Source of the DNA: Leucocoprinus leucothites
Lineage: Eukaryota; Basidiomycota; Agaricomycetes; Agaricales; Agaricaceae
Assembly: GCA_013368445.1 (NCBI GenBank)
Contig: JAACJO010000038.1
Coordinates: forward strand, 151,099 to 215,098
Length of the DNA stretch: 64,000 bases
Reading direction: 5' to 3'
Under the pieces are notes generated by a model, which was given only the letters and a program-made list of their open reading frames with translations, searched no databases and had not been told where the DNA came from. The translations under genes and the position numbers were made by a program. Positions 55,101 through 64,000 of the stretch are shown one piece after another (the first letter of the stretch is position 1; each line of letters opens with the position of its first letter).

Positions 55101-56219
55101 CACTCTAAACAAATGATAACGATAAAAACACACACACATACATTCGGACAGAACGCCGTCGCACTGCCCCGGACGGGGAGTTTGTGGCGAGACACACAAC
55201 CTCCATAAATTTCAACCCGGCCCGACAAGTTTCCATCCCAATACCTAAAATATGCGCCTCCTCCTCCAATCAGCCCTACAGAGTATGCTAGTCCCTTCCC
55301 CTCTTTCTGGTAGATTGCGCAGCATTACCAATACACTGAATGAAGTGGAGCACTAGTACTCTAACGCAACGTCATGTTCCTGCCGCCTTTCCCTTACTGT
55401 AACTGTTATTAAACTACAGCAACGATCTATACCTTCCCTGTCACATATTAGAGCAGCATAATCTATGAACCTTTCCAAACACGGAAAGCTGAAGCACCAA
55501 AGTCATAGGCATTAAGTATAGATCCTTCCTCGTCCCTCCCTGATCAAACGATTAGCCGACGCAAATTAGCATACAGTCGAGTCGCTCTTCTCGGTAAATC
55601 CTAGGATACATCGGACCTAGATCTATCATCGGCCAAAGCCAGTGCCACAACCACCCTCGACTTATCAATCTTCTCCTTCGTCCTAGTCGTGGCGTCGCCT
55701 CTACCTAATTACCACCCAACCTCGGAATTCCGGATCGACCCTACCTCAATCTCGATTATTCCAAACCACCATAGAAGGGCTGGGGCTAGGACGGACACAG
55801 TCAATGAAGCAATAACATGTTACGATTCATTCTGTCGACTATCCTTCATGCAACAATGCAAAGTATATACACAAAAGTAATATGCAAAAGAAAAAAAGAG
55901 AAATTGTTACTGTTTGCAGATATATACACATGCAACAAAAAAGATCTGTGTGGTACCGTGAAAAGAAGCGAATTCAAAGAAGAGAAAATAACTCAAGAAA
56001 CATCAGAATCAAAAGAAGCCCCTCCACTTGATAAACGAAGCGAGGTCGGTCAATCATCGAAAAAAGAGCTAGATAAAACACTATTTCCGAAAACAAGAAG
56101 TAAAGAAGAAAGGTGAAGTAAATAGAACAACGACACCAAACAGCTCCTCTAGGGAAACCACATCACAACAGCAGAAGAAAAAAAAAATAAGAGCCGGTAC
56201 GAAGAAAGCCGAGCACTAA
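52103..56219. other. Long gene-poor stretch
   Basis: About 4 kb without a supported gene. ORFs of 60-99 codons occur on both strands with no motif. Two adjacent direct repeats of cccagcaatac/cccagcaatgcccagc lie at 53503-53527. Bases 54650-54780 are a purine-rich AGGGG/GGAAAG tract. From 55860 the plus strand is A-rich (56168-56190 includes a run of A), which may be the 3' UTR and downstream region of the minus-strand copper-fist gene. Confidence 0.5.
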
Positions 56220-58451
56220 TCAGTACAAAGTCCGCATATCCTCAAACGAAACAGGCGAGACAGACAAAGCATGGTTATGCTTGGCAATAGCCTTGTTGAA
56301 CCCTAACAAGGGTAATGCACCTCCGCCACTGCTGCCACCACCAACACCACCCCCCAATCAACGAATTTTCATCCACCGAAGAATCAAACGACGAACTCGT
56401 ATCCGAATCCGGGTTGCTCACAGCATACGTCCTGATCTCTCCAGGACCACCACCACCCGCAGCGGTAACAGCCGCATCCTCCATCTGCTGGTGCTGATAC
56501 ACAAAATCATAATCAAAGTCCATTGGGGTCTGTAACAATGTCGCCGCCGTCGGTGGTGGGGGTAAAAACGGGGTAAACCCGCTATGAGTCTGAGATTCGT
56601 GACCACCACCTCCGCCTCCGCCAGGAGAGCTAAGGCTCAAATACGGATCCGAATAGAACCCACGGCCGTTAATGTACATGCTCTGTTGAGGAACAGGTAT
56701 CTTGTCGACAAAATCAGGGGTGGAATATAGGAATCCAGGACCTCCAAACAACTGAGTTGAGAGCGATTCTTCGTCGTGTGCAGACTGAGGCGAAACTGAG
56801 GGTGAGCGACTCCGGAAGGGATCAACCGCATCCATAAACCCGGCGTCATTCGTCGTAGTCGTCGAGGGCTGCATACTGCCCAACATCGTATAGTCAAAAA
56901 AGTCCGACGAAGTACTCGTCACCATCATCGTCGGCGGTGGCGGCGACAGCCTAGGCTTATCACAACAATTACGAGGGGCAGCGGCCTCATGGGGGTGGTG
57001 ATCGCCAGCAACAGGCGACGACGAAGCTTCCCTCTTTTCACAGGTGCAAAAGAAGGAAGTACACGTTGCACACGGCTGACGCTGCGGCGAGATGTTATTG
57101 TTGCTATTGCTGCTGTTGCCGTTAGGATCCCATCCACCACCAGCGAGGTTGTTGTTATTGGAGCTCGACATCTGTCGTATCCACTCATCAATCACCTCTG
57201 CCTGCTGCGGTTCAGGTATTGACAAAGCCGTATCAGGAGGGAGCGAAAGTATCGTGCAATCGAGACACGCATGGCACGCAGATGGATTCTGACAGGTCGG
57301 GTAAGCAGTAGGTGAAGGTGCAAACGGAGCATTGTTATGGTGGAAACACCCAGGGCAGCTACATCCATCGCCACAACCGCAGGGAGAGGGAAAGGTCACA
57401 TTCGTAGCGGTGGTAGCAGTGCTAGTGGAGGGAGGATTAGGAGGAGGGGAGGGCGAGATATTTTGGGTAGAGGAGGCCAAGTTGGCCTGCTGAGGCTTGG
57501 AGCCGGTCAAAGTGAGCCGACGATTCACAACGTCATCGGCAGTATGGGGGATATGATGGGGGTGGTTGATATCGTAGGCCCGGCCATAGGGACTGAAGAA
57601 GGCGTTCTCGTGGTGATGGCGGTTATGGGTGACACCCAAAGAGGGGTCATGGTGGGGGAAAGGACGGGGAAGCACGGGACGAAGCTCAGAGATGCGTGCT
57701 AAGATATGAGAAGTCTGTGCATGCGGGGTAGCCGTGTCTTCCTCGGAAGTAACAGTAGTAGCAGTAGGGGTAGTAGCAGCAGGAGGGGCGATGACAACAG
57801 GAGTCCGCGCAGTGGGCTCCGTCTTGCGCCTCGGCCTAGGGGCAGACTTGCGTGGGGTCCAGCACTGGCACTTCTCGCCAGTAACACAACAACACGACCT
57901 TTGAGCTACCGAGAAATGAGAGATGGACTCGACGGCGATAAAGCTATGCATACCGCCGCCTCCGCCAGACTGTGTGGGCTCATTAGGTGCAACCGACGCC
58001 TCCAAGGCGAGCCCCTGGGGGATGCCATTGGGAAACGCGGCGCTCTCTGAAGCCTTTGAACCAACTAGTCAAGGCGAAACAAATAAACGGGGACCTTATC
58101 AATGAGCTAACCGCAGGTCACTGGAGCAAATGGTCTGGCACACCTTGCCTGACGTCCGACTTGATTTCGCAGATACATTTGACATGAACTTGTTTTGTTT
58201 TCCGTAACTCTCGGCAGTGTTCGCACTGAGTAACCGGACGACCCTTTTTCTTTATCTCAAAGAGGGGACGGTCGGTGTGTTTGCATGCAGAGGACCTGTG
58301 GCCCTTGATGCATGTCTCACTGGGGGTGGTATGAGTGTGCTGTCGACGACGATGACGATGTCGGCGAGCTTACCATGCGTATTTTTTACTTTCGATAAAG
58401 ACCTAGGAAGAGTGAGTAGGGAGAATACACAGGATCGCAGGTACTGACCAT
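56220..58451 (-). CDS. Copper-fist transcription factor, start-codon-only first exon, 3' frame break
   Basis: Copper-fist proteins (Ace1, Mac1, Cuf1) bind DNA through a zinc and Cu(I) fold and control copper and iron genes in the nucleus. Exons on the minus strand are 58451-58449 (ATG only), 58402-58374, 58319-58144 and 58064 onward. The joined N-terminus has VFIESKKYACETCIKGHRSS with C/H ligands, then HTDRPLFEIKKKGRPVTQC, EHCRELRK and VKCICE. Later Cys clusters (SCCCVTGEKCQCW, CGCGDGCSCPGC, CQNPSACHACLDC, CATCTSFFCTCEK) could sense Cu(I). The long frame stops at 56275 after a run of six C at 56350-56355; one base fewer would continue to TGA at 56220 with a non-repetitive tail (GFNKAIAKHNHALSVSPVSF) that looks real. 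The region is low-complexity, with Gly, Pro and Asn runs. Confidence 0.8.
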
Positions 58452-58674
58452 TGCACCGAGGTGCTGGGGGTGGTTATTGGGAGGAAAGAAGGGACTGGGA
58501 CTGAGAGGTGTATTTAATCATCATCTAGAGTGTGGACGGCGACCGTTTGGTTTGTTGACCAGAGTTGACAGGCCCGGTTCTCCTTTATCCATGCCCGCGC
58601 ACAGACCAAGCTGACGTAATCAATCCATCGGAAAAGTGCGAGATTTACGCCATTGCTCTATTTACACGTGGTGT

Positions 58675-60300
58675 CTACACTCCGTATTCGGCTTCAAACT
58701 CGAGGTGGAACGCCTCCAGCGCACTCACGTACTCCTCCACCCCAGGGCACAGGCACGTCAACCGGTAGTGCCACGTCCCTGGCTCTTGCCCAAACCCACT
58801 CCCTGGCACCACGCAGATCCCCGTTCTATCCAACAACTGAAGCGCGTAAAAGGCGTCCGGCTCTTTGCCCTGTGCGCGCGCAGCAGCTTGTGCTTTCTCG
58901 GACAACTCGATCTGGGGATACAGATACAGCGCTCCGGGGAATCGACGCACGTGACTCCCGGGAGCTTGTTGAGGCGCTCGGCCATGATATGTGTGCGAGA
59001 TGCGAGTGCAGCATGAATGGTATCCGTCTCCTCTTTCCATAATGCATAGCTAGGTTCGCCCTGTTTCGGCGGACGAACCATGGTATCAACGCCAATCTGG
59101 CCAGAGACAGGCGGACACAGTCCAACCGAAACCATCTTGTAAATGAGCGCCAAAATTTCTTCGGAGATATTCGTACACTCAAAGTAACCTCCGCGCCGCC
59201 CGCATTCGCCGGTAACGCCCTTGGATGTCGAGTGATACGAAACGAGCGGAACTGGCGAGCGCATCTTGCTGACCACTTTCTTGAACGACGTAAACGAATG
59301 GGTGGCACGTTTGTGTATATTGACCTGGTAGACCTCGTCCGCCAAGAGCACGAGGGAATGCTCTTCGCAGAGCTTGACGAGACGCTCCTGGGTAGCTTCA
59401 TCCAGTAGCGCACCAGTCGGATTTCCAGGATTAATGATCACCAATGCCTTGGGTTCCACACCCTTGGCAACAGCTTCCTTGAGAGCAGCCTCGATAGACT
59501 CGACCGAGGTGGACCAGCCTTTACTCTCATCTAGATAATAGGGTATCGGTGCACCATTGTACTGGGCAAGCGTAGCGGTATAGAGGGGGTACTGAGGAAT
59601 CGGAATGAGAACACCCGAATTGGATCCGGTGATGAGCATCGAGATGAGGAGTGATACACCGCAGAAGCACCAGCGGTTAAGAAAATGTTGGCTGGATCTG
59701 AAGGATATCCATCGCGTTCTAGTGATAACGTTTCCGATAAGTATCAGAGTTTGTACAAGAGGTAGATTGACAAACGCACCTTCAATAAACTTTGCGACGT
59801 TCTGGCGAATAAAGGGGACACCCTGACTATGAGAGTATGCGCCAATGGAGCCAATCTCGCGGATAAGCTCCTCTGCACGGGCAACTACATCTGGCGGAAA
59901 AACACCCGGCGCCAGTTCAGCCAGCGCAGGCCACTCGGTCAACGCAGCCACCTATCGCGTACAATCAGACGCACACTCAAACTCTGTTAATACACACCTG
60001 GCGTGCAAAGGTAATGGGCTTTTGGTCTAGTCCCTTCTGCTGGGGATTTCCAATATTGGACGAAATAACCTTGTCAAAGGGCAGACTCTTGTCTCCCGCC
60101 CTGAGTCTGTCGCGCAGAGTCTCGGCCTTGATAGCCAGCTCTCCACGAACTGCATACTGGACATTGCGGATGTTGGGATTGAGGGACTCTGGAGTAAGCG
60201 GACGCATGTTGGTTCGTGTAGAGGAGGAAGAGGAAAAGGCTCTAGCGAGAAACCGGCGAGTGAGCATCCCGTGACCTGCCATCGTTGTCGACATGGGCAT
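58675..60300 (-). CDS. Alanine-transaminase-type PLP enzyme with two frame breaks
   Basis: Class I/II aminotransferase of the alanine/glutamate-pyruvate group (alanine + 2-oxoglutarate to pyruvate + glutamate). Exons 60300-59998, 59951-59780 and 59718-58675 give about 507 residues once two one-base breaks are allowed. The N-terminus is Arg/Ser-rich (MLTRRFLARAFSSSS), a typical mitochondrial presequence, followed by NPNIRNVQYAVRGELAIKA, FDKVISSNIGNPQQ, GAYSHSQGVPFIRQNVA, the PxPQYPLY-like IPIPQYPLYTATL, NPGNPTGALLDE, LADEVYQ and the PLP lysine in SYHSTSKGVTGECGRRGGY. Breaks: one G is missing in ASA(G)VSLL near 59659 and one in the CCCCGG run near 58936. The start at 60300 is chosen over an upstream ATG at 60393 because the presequence begins there. 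Confidence 0.78.
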
Positions 60301-60667
60301 AAGTGTGGTAGTCAGAGAGAAAGTGTGCTCAGGATATATATTCCCTGCCTCTCCCGCGCGCGTTTTTGCCATTGACTCATCACTCCAGATCAACCTCCGC
60401 TCACCACTGCGCGCTATTATAATATCGCCTTAAATCATATTCGTGGCTTCATATGGCCTATGTCGGAGGCTTACGGACCCAAGCAGGCCATGCCAACGAC
60501 TCGCCTTCTATTTCCGTGCATTCGTCTTTCGGGGTTCCGTGGACAATGGAACCCCCCTCGTGTTTGATCCGGGACTCCATCACGTAATCAATGTCCATTC
60601 TATACATGCACAAATAACTAACAGATCACAATTTTTCATTCTAATTGAGTGAGTGAAGAGAGAGGCC
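60301..60667. promoter_or_regulatory. Interval between ALT-type gene and RRP9 copy 3
   Basis: This divergent interval should contain the aminotransferase promoter. Nothing specific is identified apart from AT-rich ctattataatatcgcc at 60413-60428. Confidence 0.35.
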
Positions 60668-62850
60668 ATGCCAGACAGCTTTTTCGCTTCTTCAAAAACT
60701 AGAAAGCGCAAACGCTCACAACCACACCGTCACGACAAAATGGCACGAAATTCAAATCGAAACCCAGCAAGCCTAGCAAAAAGCCTAGACTAGACGAAGA
60801 ATTATCCGAGCACTCAGGCGACGACAACGACGACAATGAATGGGGAGGTATACAAGACATGGACCTCCGCGCCGAGGAACCTGATCCAAACGCAAGCGAC
60901 GACGAAGACATTGACGAAACTCCCGCTGAAAAACGTCTTCGCCTCGCTCAACTCTACCTCGACTCTGTCAAGGAATCTTGGTGCGCTCTATCACCACCTC
61001 AATCTCACCTGTAATCAACTTACACTCCATCACAGCCGACGGCGAATTTGACGCTGCCGAAATCGACAAAGAAATCATCTCTTCACGACTCAAACAAGAC
61101 GTTCTCTCTCACTCTGGCAAAGTCCACCTCTTCATCGCCGATTCCTACTCTTCATCTCTCCGCTCCACCCTCCAACCACCACCTACACTCCGAACACGCG
61201 GACACAGGTTTTCAGTGACATCCGCCGTCACCTCTTCCTCCGCAAAATACCTCTACACATCCGGTAAAGAAGGATCTATCATCAAATGGGACCTAATAAC
61301 CGGCAAAAAGCTCGCAACTGTCTATAAATCTCGCCCTCTGGAATCTATGTCCTCGGCTAAGAACAAAGGCAAGGGTAAAGCAAAAGCCCAGGACTCAACA
61401 GACGTCCAAGGACACACCGACGAAATTCTCACAATCGCTCTAAGTTCAGATGGAAAATACCTCGCTTCAGGCGGTCGTGATCGCCGTCATCATCTGGACG
61501 CCGAAACTCTCTCTCTCCTCAAAATATTCCAAGGACCCATGAACCATAAAGATACCATCTCCGTACGTTCTCTCCTTCCCCTCCTCTCCCCTCCTCCTCA
61601 ACTCACTTCCTACCCTCTCACAGGCCCTCTCATTCCGCCACGCCTCCCACACCCTCTTCACCGCCTCCTTCGACCGTACATCAAACTCTACGACCTCACA
61701 CCCTCCATCCTCGGCTACACCGAAACCCTCTTCGGTCACCAGGACTCGATCCTCTCCGTCTCTCTCTCAGCGGTGAAAACTGCGTTAGCGTAGGTGGGGG
61801 AGATAAAACCGCTCGATATTGGAAAATCGTCGAAGAGAGTCAGTTGGTTTTTCGTGGGGTGGGAGGAGTAGGGTTAGGAGATTTTGGAGGGTGGGTTGAG
61901 AGCTGATGATATCGACGCTGAGAGGGAGGAAGAAGAAGGGAAGAAGGAGAAGAAAGGAGGGTATGTGGAAGGGAGCTTAGAGTGTATTGCGATGATTGAT
62001 GAGTCGACTTTTGTTACTGGTGGTGATAGCGGGTACGCCCCCACTTCCTCTCACTTCGCTAACCTCACTTCTCATACGCGCATCTCACATAGCTCAATAT
62101 CCCTCTGGTCAACCACGAAGAAAAAACCCGTCTTCTCTCAACCCCTCGCACACGGCCTCCATTCCGTCCATTCCTCAACGAAGGTTTGATCCAAACACCA
62201 CGCTGGATAACAGCTCTCACTGCCCTCCCTATTCCGATCTCTTCGCTCGGTACGTACCCTCAAATCCATTCTTCACTCCCCTAACGCACCTTTTTCTTGA
62301 CGTGCGTTTATAGGTTCATGGGAAGGTCAAATCACTATGGAAGCTTGATCCAAAACTCAAATCATTCTCTCCTCGGAAACGTATCCATACCCGGTGTTCG
62401 TCAACTCTCTCCAACTCGTCTCACCTCCAAAATCATTCTTCACCTCCAGACCCCAACCCACTCCCGCATCAACATCAAACCCCATCACCACCACCACCAC
62501 CGCCGCCGCCTCATTACCCCCCGCTTCTGCTACCGGCACAACACCCGAATCGGGCTCCTCATGGCTCCCACATTCGTTACTCCACTCTCTCACTTCATCT
62601 CGTCGACGCACATTCTTTTGTCTTCTCCGCCTTACGTTTATAATAGCAGGAACTGGCAAGAGCATAAATTTGGTCGGTGGTTGACTGTTAAAGAAGGAGC
62701 CGTGAACGGTGCTTATGTCGTTGCGTTGCTCTCTTCCGATTCCTTCTGCTGGTGGTGTGGTTTGGGTGTTAATGGACAGAGTAATGTGGGGGATCACGGA
62801 CGTTTTGAGGTACCTACAATGGTTTTTTTAGTTGGTTTTGAATAAACAAA
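60668..62850 (+). pseudogene. RRP9: RRP9-like WD40 gene, copy 3, most complete but frame-broken
   Basis: It begins at ATG 60668 with MPDSFFASSKTRKRKRS, the usual Rrp9 opening. Recognisable in order are FKSKPSKPSKKPRLDEELS, DETPAEKRLRLAQLYLDSVK, an intron, ADGEFDAAEIDKEIISSRLK, HSGKVHLFIADSY, AKYLYTSGKEGSIIKWDL, GHTDEILTIALSSDGKYLAS, ALSFRHASHTLFTASFDR, VGGGDKTARYWKIVEES, GSLECIAMIDESTFVTGGDS, ISLWSTTKKKPVF, VNSLQLVSPPKSFF and GRWLTVKEGAVNGAYVVAL. At least six small indels separate these pieces (near 60718, 60980, 61493, 61679, 61760 and 62335), and the Trp of the third WD repeat is lost. Because Rrp9 is essential in yeast, an intact copy should exist elsewhere, unless this stretch is poorly assembled. 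Confidence 0.75.
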
Positions 62851-62939
62851 AGAGGCAATGTGCTTCAGTGTTGAACTTTCGTATTATTCTGGTACTTCAG
62901 GTCAGTTCGCGGGTGTTGGGTTTAAGTCTGGTATGTTAA
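62851..62939. other. Transition to AT-rich DNA
   Basis: No gene. Base composition falls sharply from here to the window end compared with everything to the left. Confidence 0.4.
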
Positions 62940-63150
62940 AACCTGGTTAAGTGTTCTTGAAAAAATATTCAAGAAAACAATTTATCGAGCAGACAACATT
63001 GATGGCTTGACTATCTATCATGTTTCAATTTAATATACTTATATTAAAGGTGAGAACAACAAAGTGGCAGATTGTCTGTCACACTACTATGAGAGCAATG
63101 AACCTGGAGAGGTTCATCCACCTGAGAATTATGACTCAGTAAGTAGCTTT
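62940..63150 (+). pseudogene. Ty3-like retroelement RNase H end, decayed
   Basis: The plus strand contains, with one or two frame changes, a signature of the RNase H end of Ty3-type polyproteins: LSSRQH, then WLDYLSCFNFNI, IKGENNKVADCLS (compare the usual YVKGxxNxVADxLSR) and YYESNEPGEVHPPENYDS. The rest of reverse transcriptase and the integrase are absent from the window, so this is an internally deleted remnant. Confidence 0.6.
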
Positions 63151-63641
63151 GTAGCTATACTGCTAATGTGCTATAGGGCTCTTAGGTATAGCATTATTCT
63201 TTTATAATACTAAGTGTGAAATTGAGAAAATATTAGTATTTCTTGTTTATTTTCAGTTTTCATATCACAGTGTCTTTGATTTGAACAGTCTAGTGATCAT
63301 TTTTCACTCAACTCAACTCATAGACTACAAGTCATTCATTGCCAAGTAATCATTTATTACCCAGCTCAAAAAATTAATAAAAAGAATGAAAACTTATCTA
63401 GTCCTTTGGACAATTTCCTGTATATCATGTTTCAGAATACAATTCTTTTGTAGTATGTTCAGTGTAACAGCTGAACTCTAATTGGCCTATGGACTAACCT
63501 ACCATCACCAGACTATACTGTGAATAGTCCAATAAATATCCACCTTTAGTGGCTGAGTGATTTTTATCACTCACCCTTTACTTATCACTTATTCCTTATT
63601 GTTCTTAGACCATGAATTTGGTCTGAATGGGGGTATGTAAG

Positions 63642-64000
63642 GTATATACCCTTATACTTCACTATTATGAAGTCTAATCTATCAGACTTCACTTAACTAT
63701 CACTAAGCCTGCCATCACCCAGACTTGATCTCCTATTATTGGTGACTGATGCTGATGATCTTGTTTGTATAACATTGTCTATAGCCTTATCATATTATAT
63801 AATATGATAGTATATAAACTAGTTATCAGTTGATCCTTTACCATTTGTCCACATAGTTTACCCTATACACTGGGATTGAACTATTTGGTGTGAATATAAG
63901 ATCATATATAAATTACAGTAAAGCCTTTCAGCTTTATACTAATCAATACACTTGGACACCTGCTCTTTGTTCATCTGGTAAGCTTAATGGTGTCTCTTAA
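63642..64000 (+). repeat. Possible start of a long terminal repeat
   Basis: A purine-rich tract (gaatgggggta at 63626-63636) followed by a TGTAAGG-type start would fit a polypurine tract and the 5' end of a 3' LTR. The segment is AT-rich and runs off the window, so the other end and a target duplication cannot be checked. Confidence 0.3.

Noticed and set aside
57337..57702. A 121-codon plus-strand frame opposite the copper-fist gene
   Set aside because: Low-complexity Gly/Arg-rich shadow of the Pro/Ser-rich coding strand with no independent support.
60668..62850. Calling RRP9 copy 3 an intact gene
   Set aside because: Even after placing introns, at least six small frame breaks and loss of a WD-repeat Trp remain, so it cannot be annotated as functional from this sequence.

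Overview
The window looks like nuclear DNA of a mushroom-forming basidiomycete (Agaricomycetes). The reasons are genes split by many 45-65 nt GT-AG introns, a multi-copy family of NACHT NTPases of the NLR type, two Clp1-like genes (a regulator family known from Agaricomycetes and smuts), a copper-fist transcription factor, a DUF6589/RecQ-helicase mobile element and a Ty3-type retroelement remnant. I cannot name the species.

Bases 1 to about 42.4 kb are a duplicated, fast-evolving array. Its basic unit is a minus-strand gene of unknown function (here called X; one intact 641-residue copy at 215-2652, other copies broken) placed head-to-head with a plus-strand NLR gene. Three NLR copies are intact on paper (A 3753-6176, B 15078-17566, D 38279-40721). 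One full-length copy is dead (C 25834-28224), two are fragments (E near 9 kb, F near 32.3 kb), and a divergent minus-strand NLR (G, about 33.0-34.7 kb) carries a frame break. Every full A/B/C/D copy has the same design: a Pro/Gln-rich first exon ending in a short beta-prone motif, a NACHT domain, a helical region and a C-terminal Cys pair motif. A 6123-bp element with 273-bp terminal inverted repeats and a 9-bp target duplication sits 25 bp behind the stop codon of NLR-B. It holds a RecQ-like helicase gene and a convergent DUF6589 gene, both riddled with in-frame stops. The array also contains broken copies of two ribosome-biogenesis genes (RPF2 once, RRP9 twice), all retaining introns.

A tRNA-Asp gene at 42.5 kb marks the edge of the array. 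Beyond it the DNA becomes mostly single-copy: a Clp1-like gene (44380-45608), a shorter divergent Clp1-like gene (46968-47726, minus), a Tda3-type FAD oxidoreductase (49012-50337, minus), a long gene-poor stretch, a copper-fist transcription factor (56220-58451, minus) and an alanine-transaminase-type enzyme (58675-60300, minus). Then comes a third broken RRP9 copy (60668-62850) and an AT-rich Ty3-like remnant to the end.

The likely biological theme of the first two thirds is non-self recognition: an NLR cluster diversifying by tandem duplication, repeat-length change in the N-terminal exon, pseudogenisation and transposon insertion, with a conserved but unrecognised partner gene. Several frame breaks in the single-copy region lie in G/C runs and may be assembly errors rather than real mutations.
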